The position numbers and the translations under genes are program-made. The notes under the pieces are model-generated. The model did not search any database. It saw nothing but the letters and a program-made list of their open reading frames with translations, and was not told where the DNA came from. Shown piece after piece: positions 7,577 through 15,556 of a DNA stretch of 33,493 nucleotides. The DNA comes from CAYREX01 sp964423505. GTDB lineage: Bacteria; Fermentibacterota; Fermentibacteria; Fermentibacterales; JCC-6. Location of the stretch: positions 1-33,493 of the forward strand of contig CAYREX010000022.1 of assembly GCA_964423505.1 (NCBI GenBank), in the 5' to 3' direction. Numbering within the stretch: the first letter of the stretch is position 1; every line of letters begins with the position of its first letter.

Positions 7577-9016
7577 TTGCTCTTCAACGCCCCGGTCTTC
7601 TGGGTCTTCCTGCCCGTTTGCTTCCTGCTCTACTGGGAGCTGGACCGGCGCGCCGGGCTTCGTCTCCAGAACCTCTTCCTCCTGGTGGCCAGCTACGTGT
7701 TCTACGGCTGGTGGGACTGGCGCTTCCTCGTGCTGATATTCGCCAGCTCGCTGACCGACTACCTGGTCGGGAGGGGGCTGGCCCGGACCCGAGAGGCCAC
7801 CGGCCGGAGGGTCCTGCTGCTGGCAAGCCTCATCGTGAACCTGGGCCTCCTCGGCTTCTTCAAGTACTGGGGCTTCTTCGTGGAGTCCACGGCGAGGCTT
7901 CTCACGGCCGCGGGGATGCAGCCGCACCTGCCGGTCCTCCGCATCATCCTCCCGGTGGGCATCAGCTTCTACACCTTCCAGACCCTCAGCTACACCATAG
8001 ACGTCTACCGGGGCAAGGCTGAGCCGACGAAGGACGTGCTTGCCTTCTTCGCGTTCGTCAGCTTCTTCCCCCAGCTTGTCGCAGGTCCGGTGGAGAGAGC
8101 AAGACGCTTCCTGCCGCAGTTCCTCAGGAGGCGGCAGTTCGACCCGGTGAAGGCCACCGACGGCATGAGGCAGATACTCTGGGGGCTGCTCAAGAAGATG
8201 GTCGTGGCCGACAACGTGGGCCTGGTGGTGGACAGGGTATTCGCCAGCCCGGAAGGCCTCGACTGGCTCACTCTGCTCATCGGGGGCGTGTTCTTCTCCG
8301 TGCAGATATACTGCGACTTCTCCGGCTACACCGACATCGCCATAGGCACGGCCAGGCTCTTCGGCTTCGACCTGATGCGGAACTTCGCCTACCCCTACTT
8401 CTCACGCAACCTCACGGAGTTCTGGACCAGGTGGAACATCTCCATCTCCTCCTGGTTCAGGGACTATGTCTACATCCCGCTGGGCGGCAGCAGGGTGCCG
8501 AGATGGCGGTGGGGGCTGAACATGGTTGTCACGTTCACAGTCTCCGGCCTCTGGCATGGCGCCGCGTGGACCTTCGTGGTATGGGGGCTGGCGCACGGCC
8601 TGCTGGCCACCTTCACCTCGCTGACGGGCCACAACACCAAGTATCCGCACGTGGTCGCGAGGGGCAGGCTGCTGCCCTCGGCCGGGGAGGCGGCCTGCAT
8701 GCTGATGACGCTGGTGCCCGTTTTCGCCACCGCGGTCGTCTTCAGGGCGCAGAGCATAGGCGGGGCCTGGGGTCTGCTCCGGGACATCGCGACCCTCAGG
8801 GGCGGGCTCAACCCGGGCCTCACATACTACGGAGAGGGCCTGGTCCTGACGGCCGGGCTCTTTATCGTGGAGTGGCTGCAGAGGGAGAGGCCCCACGGCC
8901 TCGCCATAGGCTTCATGCCCAGGAGCCTCCGCTGGGCCGTGTACTACGTCTGCATCGCGGTGCTGGCCATCTTCGGGAACTTCGGCCAGCACGAGTTCAT
9001 CTACTTCCAGTTCTGA
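7577..9016 (+). CDS. MBOAT family membrane O-acyltransferase (AlgI/DltB/PatA-like)
   Basis: Polytopic membrane protein of 479 aa that moves acyl groups, usually acetyl, across the membrane for transfer to an extracytoplasmic polymer. It shows the typical AlgI-like layout: N-terminal FNAPVFWVFLPV helix, SYVFYGWWDWRF, ILPVGISFYTFQTLSYTIDVYRG, FFPQLVAGPVERA, the YCDFSGYTDIAIGTARLFG segment, FWTRWNISISSWFRDYVYIPLGG, and SGLWHGAAWTF carrying the catalytic His327. The start is TTG at 7577, 6 nt after GGGGAGG. It lies 26 bp after the aminotransferase and 12 bp before the SGNH gene. MBOAT plus SGNH protein is the recognised two-part machinery for polymer O-acetylation; the polymer here is unknown. 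Confidence 0.93.
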   Translation: MLFNAPVFWVFLPVCFLLYWELDRRAGLRLQNLFLLVASYVFYGWWDWRFLVLIFASSLTDYLVGRGLARTREATGRRVLLLASLIVNLGLLGFFKYWGFFVESTARLLTAAGMQPHLPVLRIILPVGISFYTFQTLSYTIDVYRGKAEPTKDVLAFFAFVSFFPQLVAGPVERARRFLPQFLRRRQFDPVKATDGMRQILWGLLKKMVVADNVGLVVDRVFASPEGLDWLTLLIGGVFFSVQIYCDFSGYTDIAIGTARLFGFDLMRNFAYPYFSRNLTEFWTRWNISISSWFRDYVYIPLGGSRVPRWRWGLNMVVTFTVSGLWHGAAWTFVVWGLAHGLLATFTSLTGHNTKYPHVVARGRLLPSAGEAACMLMTLVPVFATAVVFRAQSIGGAWGLLRDIATLRGGLNPGLTYYGEGLVLTAGLFIVEWLQRERPHGLAIGFMPRSLRWAVYYVCIAVLAIFGNFGQHEFIYFQF

Positions 9017-9028
9017 CGGGAGGAGTGG

Positions 9029-10159
9029 ATGAGGACTCGCGCGATAGACAGATGGGCGGCGAAGGTCCTTCTCCTGGCCGCTACATCTGCGGTGATGCTG
9101 GAGCTGCTCTTCCGCTTCGTCGTCCCAGCGTCCGACCCCCCGGCCTCTGTGCAGCTCCGGGGCGAGGGGATAATGGTGTTCGACACTGCCTGGGCCAGGT
9201 CCGGCCATACCACCGTGGGCAGGCTCCCGACCGAGACCTACCACTGGGCCATCAACGACCACGGTTGGAACAGCGCCCAGGAGTACCTGCCCCCCTCGGA
9301 GAGGGCAAGGCCGCTGATAGCCGTCATAGGCGACTCCCACGTCGAGAACCTGAAGAGCGACGTGGAGATGAGCATAGCGGCCCAGATGCAGCAGATGCTG
9401 GACGACTCGGTGCTTGTCTACTCGTTCGGCAAGGCCGACCAGTCGCTGCTGCAGGATCTCGTGGTCATGCGCTACGCGGACAGCCTCTTCTCGCCGGACG
9501 CATTCGTGCTCGTGGTCGGCGGCGACGCCGTCCGGAGGAGCCTGGTCCCCGGCCCCATGGTCACCTACAACTACCTGGTGCCGGTGGGGGACAGCCTTGC
9601 ATTGGCACCTCCCGCGCCCAGGGTCGCCTCCCCGATGGCCCGGACGCTTCTGGGGAGCGCCCTCCTCCGCTACCTCAGGTTCAACGCAATGATGGACCTC
9701 TTCCCCCTCTACCGGAACGTGACACGGCCGGTGAGGCTGACCGGCGGGTTGTCTGCGGACGAGGTTGACTCGCTCCTCCCGGGCGTTCGCGACCACATCC
9801 TGCAGAGCATGTCGGACCTCGCAGGTGAGCGGAGCGTCCTCATTACCCTGAACTTCTTCGTTACCAGGTACGGCATATACGGCGGTCGCTACCGGTGGCT
9901 CGCCTCCGGTATCTCGGAGCCGAAGGACTCGGAGCTGCTTCTGCAGGCTTCGGGGGTCTTCCGGGGGGTACGCTGCGTCGACTCCGAGGAAGCGTTCAGG
10001 ATCGCGCACGAGCGGACCGGCCGCCGCTTCGAGTCGGCGGACGGAAAGCACCTGAGCGAGGAGGGCAACAGGGTAATGGCTGAGCTAATACTGAGGGAGC
10101 TCTACGAGAGCGGGACGCTCTCCGAGCTGGGGGTCAGCGGTCAGGTCTACGCTGAATGA
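9029..10159 (+). CDS. SGNH/GDSL-like O-acyltransferase or esterase, membrane-anchored
   Basis: A 376-aa protein with an N-terminal uncleaved signal anchor (residues about 10-30) and an extracytoplasmic SGNH-like domain. Block I is IGDSHVEN with nucleophile Ser103. Block V is DGKHLSEEGN, with Asp338 and His341 as the expected catalytic pair. The segment HWAINDHGWNS before block I resembles the substrate-binding region of AlgX/AlgJ-like and related acetyltransferases. Starts after a GGGAGGAG Shine-Dalgarno 12 bp behind the MBOAT stop. The expected role is to take the acyl group passed through the MBOAT channel and place it on a glycan; a deacetylase role cannot be excluded. The 3' end overlaps the convergent GT39 gene by 26 bp. 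Confidence 0.8.
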   Translation: MRTRAIDRWAAKVLLLAATSAVMLELLFRFVVPASDPPASVQLRGEGIMVFDTAWARSGHTTVGRLPTETYHWAINDHGWNSAQEYLPPSERARPLIAVIGDSHVENLKSDVEMSIAAQMQQMLDDSVLVYSFGKADQSLLQDLVVMRYADSLFSPDAFVLVVGGDAVRRSLVPGPMVTYNYLVPVGDSLALAPPAPRVASPMARTLLGSALLRYLRFNAMMDLFPLYRNVTRPVRLTGGLSADEVDSLLPGVRDHILQSMSDLAGERSVLITLNFFVTRYGIYGGRYRWLASGISEPKDSELLLQASGVFRGVRCVDSEEAFRIAHERTGRRFESADGKHLSEEGNRVMAELILRELYESGTLSELGVSGQVYAE

Positions 10160-11618
10160 GCAGCACCTCCAGCGCCGGCCCGAACATCTCCCGCTCCACC
10201 AGCTCAGAACCGACGACCATCGAAGCCATCGACGGCCCTCCCCACCAGTCGTTCAGAACCCAGACCCTTCCGTGCCGGGTCAGCATGCTGTCGACCACGG
10301 CCTTCCTGTCCGGGGGATCCGCCGCCCTCTCGCTGTAGGGGTCGCTCCCCCGCAGCGCCAGCACATCGACGTCGGGGTCCCCGTAGTAGTCCCAGATGAG
10401 GCCTCCGGAGAGCGAGCCCATCACAACGATGCCGTCCCCCTCCTCCCGGCCCAGGAGGACGTACTCGACAGCCCCTCTCCAGTCGCTGCGGTGGTAGGGG
10501 AACGACCGCACGCGGTAGTAGGGCATGAGCAGCACGACCGCTGCCAGCACCCATGCAAGGGAGAGCCTGGGCAGCCTCCTGGCCATCTCGGCGACCGCGA
10601 AGGCGAGCGGCACCCACATGATGGAGAGGTGCCTCGCAGTGGGGCTCTCCCGGAGGAACAGCAGCACCGGGGCCACCAGCAGGCAGACCAGCCACCAGCG
10701 AAGGCGGGGCTCCATCCTGGCCCTGACCAGGAAGACGACCAGCAGCGCCAGGGTCCCGGCGCCGAAGAGCACCCAGATGAGCCACTGGACGAAGCCGGAG
10801 GAGGGAAGCAGTCCGAGCTCCGTCGCAATCCCTCCGGGCACCAGGCGCGCGATGACGGTGGGCAGCTCGAAACGCAGGCGCCAGAGCAGTGTCTCCAGTC
10901 CAGAGCCGCCGGCCATGGCTATCCTGTTCATACGGAAGCCGGCCTGTCCCATCGAGACGGCGAGGAACGGGGCGTAGAGGATGGCGAGGATACCACCTAG
11001 CGTGAGGGGGAAGGCAATCCTCCTCCTGCGCTCCCCGGGCGTGGCCAGCCAGAGTCCGAAACCGGCCGCGACGTACAGCGCGAACAGGTGGTTCACCAGC
11101 ATCCCCAGCAGGCCAACCGGCACCAGGGCGATGGAGGCGCCCCTGCTCCCCCTCCAGGCACGGTCCGACAGCTCCAGGAAGGTGAACCCCAGGAAGGCCG
11201 TGATGCCGTACAGCCAGGCCTCCTGCCCCAGAGAGACCGCGTAGGGGGCCACGGCCCAGAGAGCGCCGGCGGTCAGGGCGCCCCGAAGCCGCCCCGTCCT
11301 TCTGCGGACAAGGGACATCAGCGGCCAGGCAGCCAGGGCGGAGCAGATGGCCGGCACGAGCCTGAGCGCGAACTCGCCGGTACCGAAGAGCATGGTGGAG
11401 AGCCGGGTGAAGACGAATGCCAGGGGGGGGTGGGGAGACCCGCGCATGGACATCGAGACCAGCTCCGGAAGAGACCGGTCCATGAGACCCGCCAGGTACG
11501 CCTCGTCCACCCAGAGGCTCTTCGAGCCCAGCGTCACGAGCCGCAGTATGAAGGCAACTGCGACGATGAAGCCCATGGCCGGTCTCGGGTCGGTCCTGCC
11601 CTGCTCAGCCGCCCGCAC
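10134..11618 (-). CDS. Glycosyltransferase family 39-like membrane protein
   Basis: Polytopic membrane protein of 494 aa, similar to the GT39/ArnT-type (PMT_2) glycosyltransferases that use polyprenyl-phosphate sugars as donors on the outer face of the membrane. The signature is SLWVDEAYL near residue 36, whose Asp-Glu pair lies in the first extracytoplasmic loop, as in the family. RGSPHPPLAF in the same loop and about ten hydrophobic segments follow, with a C-terminal soluble domain of about 110 aa. The start is GTG at 11618 with GGAAGAGGAAG upstream; an ATG at 11576 lacks a Shine-Dalgarno. The start overlaps the end of the GT2 gene by 14 bp, indicating translational coupling. GT2 plausibly makes the polyprenyl-phosphate sugar that this enzyme consumes. 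Acceptor unknown. Confidence 0.85.
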   Translation of the reverse strand: MRAAEQGRTDPRPAMGFIVAVAFILRLVTLGSKSLWVDEAYLAGLMDRSLPELVSMSMRGSPHPPLAFVFTRLSTMLFGTGEFALRLVPAICSALAAWPLMSLVRRRTGRLRGALTAGALWAVAPYAVSLGQEAWLYGITAFLGFTFLELSDRAWRGSRGASIALVPVGLLGMLVNHLFALYVAAGFGLWLATPGERRRRIAFPLTLGGILAILYAPFLAVSMGQAGFRMNRIAMAGGSGLETLLWRLRFELPTVIARLVPGGIATELGLLPSSGFVQWLIWVLFGAGTLALLVVFLVRARMEPRLRWWLVCLLVAPVLLFLRESPTARHLSIMWVPLAFAVAEMARRLPRLSLAWVLAAVVLLMPYYRVRSFPYHRSDWRGAVEYVLLGREEGDGIVVMGSLSGGLIWDYYGDPDVDVLALRGSDPYSERAADPPDRKAVVDSMLTRHGRVWVLNDWWGGPSMASMVVGSELVEREMFGPALEVLLIQRRPDR

Positions 11619-12324
11619 GGCGCTTCCTCTTCCGGCGTAGCTTCCGCCTGTAGGCGAGCATGTCCCTCACCGTGTCCATAATGACCGACCGCTTCGCCCC
11701 CATCGCCTCGCCATGGAGCCTCTCCCTGTGGCTCACCGGAACCTCGATGAAGGAGAGCCCAAGCTCACGCATCTTCAGGAGCACCTCTCCGTCGAGGAAG
11801 GAGCTGTCGCTCTCTATCGTGATCCTGTCGAGCGCCTCCCTGGGGAAGAGCTTCATGGAGCAGTTCACGTCCCGCACCCTCAGCCCGAACATCATGCGCA
11901 GCAGGAACCCGTAGACCTTGTTCTGCAGGTCCCGCCTGAACCCCTCCGCCCGGTTCAGCCGGTAGCCGATGACGCAGAAGCCCTCGCGCCACTCACGGTA
12001 GAGCGACTCGAACTCCATGAAGTCGTACTGGTTGTCGCCGTCCGTGTAGGTGACGAGAGGGAAGCTCCTGGCCTCCCTGAATCCGCTCTTCAGGGCGCCG
12101 CCGTAGCCCCGGTTGGTCTCGTGGTGGACCACCCTGACCGTTGGGTGACGGGCGGCCAGGGCGTCGGCGACCTCGCCGGTCCGGTCCGGGGAGCCGTCCT
12201 CGACTACTACTACCTCGTGGTCGAGGTCCAGCTTCCGGAAGACGGCAAGAGTGGTCTCAACCGTGCCGGTGATGTTGCCCTCGTCGTTGTACGCGGGGCA
12301 GAAGAAGGAGACACCCGGACTCAC
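11605..12324 (-). CDS. GT2 family glycosyltransferase, polyprenyl-phosphate sugar synthase-like
   Basis: GT-A fold family 2 glycosyltransferase of 239 aa resembling dolichol/polyprenyl-phosphate mannose or glucose synthases. It reads PAYNDEGNI near the start, VVVEDGSPDRT, HHETNRGYGGALKSGF, and a catalytic metal motif TDGDNQYD. Further on come the family-typical NKVYGFLLRMMFGLRVRDVNCSMKLF stretch and SSFLDGEVLLKM. No C-terminal transmembrane segments are present; it ends in a strongly basic tail (RRKLRRKRKRRAGG) that may bind the membrane surface. GTG start at 12324 with GGGAGG. It is the first gene of a two-gene operon with the GT39 gene. Confidence 0.9.
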   Translation of the reverse strand: MSPGVSFFCPAYNDEGNITGTVETTLAVFRKLDLDHEVVVVEDGSPDRTGEVADALAARHPTVRVVHHETNRGYGGALKSGFREARSFPLVTYTDGDNQYDFMEFESLYREWREGFCVIGYRLNRAEGFRRDLQNKVYGFLLRMMFGLRVRDVNCSMKLFPREALDRITIESDSSFLDGEVLLKMRELGLSFIEVPVSHRERLHGEAMGAKRSVIMDTVRDMLAYRRKLRRKRKRRAGG

Positions 12325-12358
12325 GCGGCCCTCCCGCGGTTGGTTGGCGTGACCCGGG

Positions 12359-12388
12359 AGTATAAGGAGCCCCGGCGCATCCCGGCAA
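12359..12388 (-). promoter_or_regulatory. Predicted promoter for the GT2-GT39 operon
   Basis: On the minus strand, TTGCCG (12383-12388) and TATACT (12359-12364) are 18 bp apart, with the start codon 35 bp downstream. It lies directly after the stop of the permease gene. Confidence 0.4.
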
Positions 12389-12396
12389 CGACCGGG

Positions 12397-13527
12397 CTAG
12401 CCGACCGGGGTGGCGAAGACGGTGATGCCGAGCAGCGCCGCCGCCAGAGCCGCGAGCCCAGCCTTCCTCGCGGCCCCCCTGGCGACCGTGAGAGCGGAGA
12501 GGCACTGGACCATGTAGTACAGGGCGAATGCCCTGGAGGCCAGGGCGACTATCTGGAAGGTCCCGGCAACCCACGTAATGGCCACGGCGCCGGCACCTAT
12601 GAGGAGATAGGCCGTCCTGTGGCTCACCCTTCCACTCAACGACTCGACCATGTTGCCCTCGCCGCCCAGAGTGTCCGCCACCGCGGCGCTGAACTGGCTG
12701 AGCACCGCGGCAGCCACCAGCGGATAGGGGAGAAGGGAGAAGACCCTCCCCGCGAGCCCTATCAGGGCGTCGTCCTGCGGCGGGCCGGTCAGGAAGCGCA
12801 TGAGCGGGGTCGCAGCGGCGATGAAGACCAGGTAGACCGCTGTGGAGACGAGCTGGGAGTACCTGCAAGAGCGTATCCTCGTATCGGTGTCGTACTCCTC
12901 GCCCAGGTACCGGGCCGTCTCGAATCCCTGCACGCAGATGATGGCTCCGCCCAGCACCGCCAGAGCTCCCGCGAGGCTGCCCGTGGGCATAGGGGGCAGG
13001 CCGAGGCTTCCCCGAGCCAGGTCTCCGGCATCGTGTGCCAGGAAGCCGACAATCACCGCCGCGATGACGCCCATGGTGACCCAGAGCGCCCAGTCCTCCA
13101 GGCTCACCAGCGCCTTCAGGCCCCTGGTGACGCCGACGGCGGTTATCAGCAGGACGATGGCCGTCGTGAGCGCCCGCTCCTGCAGCGGCCCGTCGACGCC
13201 CAGACCCCCCAGCAGGAAGGAGCTGAGTATCCTGATGTAGAGGCAGACGGAGATGACGTAAGCAAGAACTATTGCAGCGTCCGCAACTCTCTCGGTCCAT
13301 ACGGTGAGACGTCCGGCGCCGCCGGAGTCCACCAGCGGCTCCACGTGAGCGATGTTGAAGCGGATCACCGACCCGACGAGGAAGGCGAACCCGCAAACGC
13401 CGGCCATCGCCGGCAGGGAGAGCGCCCCCGTGGTGTGCGCGAGTATCGGTACTATGACCAGGAACCCGCTGCCGAAGATGGAGGCCAGCGGCGTCGCCGT
13501 GGCCCTGGTCATGCCCTTCTTTCCCAC
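12397..13527 (-). CDS. APC-superfamily-like permease, substrate unknown
   Basis: Integral membrane protein of 376 aa with about ten hydrophobic helices. The opening TPLASIFGSGFLVIVPIL with its glycine-rich break in helix 1, and a second unwound-helix-like QGFETARYLGEEY near residue 195, resemble LeuT-fold transporters of the APC or related superfamilies. I cannot name the exact family or substrate. GTG start at 13527, 6 nt after GGGGGGT; an ATG five codons inside is the alternative. It is a single gene on the minus strand between the GHMP kinase and glycosyltransferase operons. No partner gene tells the substrate. Confidence 0.65.
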   Translation of the reverse strand: MGKKGMTRATATPLASIFGSGFLVIVPILAHTTGALSLPAMAGVCGFAFLVGSVIRFNIAHVEPLVDSGGAGRLTVWTERVADAAIVLAYVISVCLYIRILSSFLLGGLGVDGPLQERALTTAIVLLITAVGVTRGLKALVSLEDWALWVTMGVIAAVIVGFLAHDAGDLARGSLGLPPMPTGSLAGALAVLGGAIICVQGFETARYLGEEYDTDTRIRSCRYSQLVSTAVYLVFIAAATPLMRFLTGPPQDDALIGLAGRVFSLLPYPLVAAAVLSQFSAAVADTLGGEGNMVESLSGRVSHRTAYLLIGAGAVAITWVAGTFQIVALASRAFALYYMVQCLSALTVARGAARKAGLAALAAALLGITVFATPVG

Positions 13528-13552
13528 GTGACACCCCCCAGAGTAGACTCAG

Positions 13553-13585
13553 GCAACAATGCTGCGTTCTCCCGGATGCAACAAT
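13553..13585. repeat. 9-bp direct repeat upstream of the permease gene
   Basis: GCAACAATG occurs at 13553-13561 and again at 13578-13586, with 25 bp between starts. On the minus strand it reads CATTGTTGC and lies 26-59 bp upstream of the GTG start, so it overlaps the likely promoter zone. It may be an operator pair or a -35-like region. Confidence 0.4.
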
Positions 13586-13620
13586 GGGCAGAGGCACTAC
13601 GGTCTCACGGATGCGGCTGA

Positions 13621-13677
13621 GTGCTCCGTCCCCGGAGTTGAATCAATTCAACCGCGTGCTCCGACCCCGAGGTTGAA
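13621..13677. repeat. Imperfect 22-bp direct repeat and palindrome at the end of the GHMP kinase gene
   Basis: Bases 13621-13642 match 13656-13677 at 19 of 22 positions, with 35 bp between starts. The right copy encodes the last residues of the GHMP kinase; the left copy is past the stop codon. Between them GTTGAAT-CA-ATTCAAC (13637-13652) is a perfect 7-bp inverted repeat spanning the stop codon. It looks like a small tandem duplication of the gene end; no T-tract follows, so a terminator role is unclear. Confidence 0.45.
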
Positions 13678-14700
13678 CTGGATGGAGTCGAGAGAGAGGT
13701 CGCGGTGGAGGATGGAGGCGAGCTCCGCGGCTGCTTCGGTCGTGGGGCAGAGGAGCTGGGCGGCACCGTCGCCCTGGGAGCCGACGCCCTTGCCGCCCAG
13801 CGTCAGGCGGCCGGTGGCCGGGTGGTCCAGCACCCGGTGGAGCAGCGGGGCGGCAAGCTCCTCCTTGCAGAGCGGTGCGACCAGCCGGTCGAAGCTCTCC
13901 TGGGCGGCGGTCATGGCCATGCCCAGCGTCTCGGCGTCGCCCAGGGTTATGGCCTCCTCGACCAGCGCAGCCGTGGCCTCGTTCCGCTCGCCGAGGGCCG
14001 CCCTGATGCCTGTGTCCCCGGAGCCGAAGGCGGACTGGAGAGCCGCCAGTATCCTCCTCGTGTCCTTGGTTTGGCCGAGGTCGACCACCAGGAAGTGGAG
14101 GTCGCACCCGACCTCGATGGGCCGCACGTCAACGTCGCCGCCGCTGAAAGTCATCACGGAGACCGCCGTGCCCATGGCGCAGACCTGGTCCATCCTGCCG
14201 CACCTCGAGCCGGTGAGCAGCTCCCCCCTGTAGGCCAGCTCCATCTCCTCCCGGACGCCAAGGTCCAGGCCCTCGAGCTCACCGAGCGCGCGGACGGTGA
14301 TCACGCATACGGCTGCCGACGAGGAGAGACCGCGGCCTACGGGGAGGGAGCGACCGGTTATCCTGAGATCCATCCCCCCGGCATCGTGCTCGCGGAGGAA
14401 GGCGCAAGCCGCCCCCGCTATGTACGAGTCGTACGCTCCAGACCGGGCCGCCGCGAGCAGGGCACCCTCCTCCATGGTGTAGACAACGGAGCCCTCCGGC
14501 TCGCCGCGCGGCCTCTCCTGGACCACCCGGAGCTCACCAGGGCGGGCGCATGCCTCTGCGGTGATGGTCTGCTCGGTGCAGGCCACAATGCATATGCCCG
14601 GCCTCACGAACGGGTCGACGACCCGGTGTATTCCCGCCCAGTCGGAGTGCTCGCCGGTTATGCAGAGCCGACCGGGGACCGAGAGCTCGGCCCTCCGCAC
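13648..14700 (-). CDS. GHMP family kinase, sugar kinase-like
   Basis: ATP-dependent small-molecule kinase of 350 aa. The N-terminal motif VPGRLCITGEHSDWAG is the galactokinase-like substrate-binding motif, here with Ser-Asp-Trp in place of the usual Thr-Asp-Tyr. The GHMP ATP loop is PVGRGLSSSAAVCV near residue 125, and the C-terminal GGKGVGSQGDGAAQLLC corresponds to motif 3 (usually GAGGGG). This combination occurs in uncharacterised GHMP kinases that are near but not identical to galactokinase, arabinokinase and mevalonate kinase; the substrate is open. GTG start at 14700, only 2 nt past the nrdG stop, so it belongs to the nrdD-nrdG operon, an unexpected partner. Confidence 0.85.
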   Translation of the reverse strand: MRRAELSVPGRLCITGEHSDWAGIHRVVDPFVRPGICIVACTEQTITAEACARPGELRVVQERPRGEPEGSVVYTMEEGALLAAARSGAYDSYIAGAACAFLREHDAGGMDLRITGRSLPVGRGLSSSAAVCVITVRALGELEGLDLGVREEMELAYRGELLTGSRCGRMDQVCAMGTAVSVMTFSGGDVDVRPIEVGCDLHFLVVDLGQTKDTRRILAALQSAFGSGDTGIRAALGERNEATAALVEEAITLGDAETLGMAMTAAQESFDRLVAPLCKEELAAPLLHRVLDHPATGRLTLGGKGVGSQGDGAAQLLCPTTEAAAELASILHRDLSLDSIQFNLGVGARG

Positions 14701-14702
14701 GG

Positions 14703-15392
14703 TCAGGCCCTCACCGAGACGTCCGCGGCGTAGGGCGACAGCGCCTCTGCCGTCTCCTCGAGGTAATCGAGCGGGTACGGGATAATGTCCCTCATCTCCT
14801 CCGAGAGGGTCTTGCCCGACCGGAACTGCTGCAGCACCCAGCGCCCCACGGGGGCGAGCAGCCGCCCCAGCTCCACCACGTCATCCGCGTCCACGATGCC
14901 GGGGACCATGGTGGTCCTGAGCTCGTGACCGGGCAGCCGCCTGACCATGAGCGCGCTCTCCAGAACCCGCTCCCAGACGTCGGCCCCGCCGACGGCCACC
15001 GGGTATCCCTCCGGGGAGGCCTTCACGTCCATGGCGACGAAGTCCACCATGGGGAGCAGCTCCCCCAGCCTGCCCGGGAGGGTGCCGTTGGTGTCCAGCT
15101 TCAGAAGCAGCCCGGTACGCTCGCGTATGGCCGCCACCAGCTCCGCCAGGCCGTCGCAGACAAGCGGCTCGCCGCCGGTGATGGTCACCGCCTCCACGAA
15201 TCCCTCGCGGGCGGAGAGCGCCTCCAGAACCTCCTCCCGGGGGATGGAGAACTGGCCGGACAGGACGTCCGGCCTGACCAGCTCAGGGTTGTGGCAGAAC
15301 GGGCAGTGCAGGTTGCATCCGCCGGTGAAGACCACCGACGATATCCTGCCCGGGTACTCTATGAGGCTTGTGCCTATGAAGGCACGGATCAA
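14703..15392 (-). CDS. nrdG: Anaerobic ribonucleoside-triphosphate reductase activating protein (radical SAM)
   Basis: Radical SAM activase of 229 aa that generates the glycyl radical on NrdD. It opens with a short N-terminal strand, then GGCNLHCPFCHNPEL (CxxxCxxC cluster motif, residues about 26-33), TITGGEPLVCDGL (the GGE motif that contacts SAM), KLDTNGTLP and VDFVAMDVKASP, all typical of NrdG/PflA. The start is TTG at 15392, which forms a TTGA overlap with the stop of the 54-codon glycyl-radical ORF. This is direct translational coupling of substrate domain and activase. The adjacency of nrdD supports the assignment over other glycyl-radical activases. Confidence 0.9.
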   Translation of the reverse strand: MIRAFIGTSLIEYPGRISSVVFTGGCNLHCPFCHNPELVRPDVLSGQFSIPREEVLEALSAREGFVEAVTITGGEPLVCDGLAELVAAIRERTGLLLKLDTNGTLPGRLGELLPMVDFVAMDVKASPEGYPVAVGGADVWERVLESALMVRRLPGHELRTTMVPGIVDADDVVELGRLLAPVGRWVLQQFRSGKTLSEEMRDIIPYPLDYLEETAEALSPYAADVSVRA

Positions 15393-15553
15393 CTTTCCTT
15401 CTTCTCGCCTTCGTCTACCCTGACGTACTCCCGCTGGCTGAACTCCTCGCGCTTGCCCCTGTTCCAGTTCTGGACCGGACGGTAGTAGCCGACCACCCTG
15501 GAGTAGACCTCCGTGCGGATGGCCTTGACCTGCCTCGATGCTCCCTCTCGCAT
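15389..15553 (-). CDS. Detached glycyl-radical segment of anaerobic ribonucleotide reductase (54 aa)
   Basis: This short ORF carries the C-terminal glycyl-radical loop that the main nrdD ORF lacks. It reads TEVYSRVVGYYRPVQNW followed by NRGKREEF, with Gly22 of RVVGY as the expected radical residue. The ORF is in the same frame as nrdD: the nrdD stop TGA is followed by CGA and then this ATG. GGAAAGG lies 8 nt before the ATG, a good Shine-Dalgarno, so reinitiation is plausible. Its own stop overlaps the nrdG TTG start. TGA is used as an ordinary stop by other genes here and Trp is TGG, so code reassignment is not indicated. Options are a true split subunit (compare the spare-part role of GrcA/YfiD for pyruvate formate-lyase), stop readthrough, or a sequence error at one base. 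Confidence 0.8.
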   Translation of the reverse strand: MREGASRQVKAIRTEVYSRVVGYYRPVQNWNRGKREEFSQREYVRVDEGEKKES

Positions 15554-15556
15554 TCG

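Noticed and set aside
13553..13586. CRISPR-like or longer tandem repeat upstream of the permease
   Set aside because: Only two 9-bp copies; kept as a simple direct repeat.
11713..13620. Plus-strand ORF of 635 codons across GT2 and permease genes
   Set aside because: Opposite to two genes with clear protein features; its product is His/Arg/Gly/Pro/Glu-rich without any domain, typical of a shadow frame.
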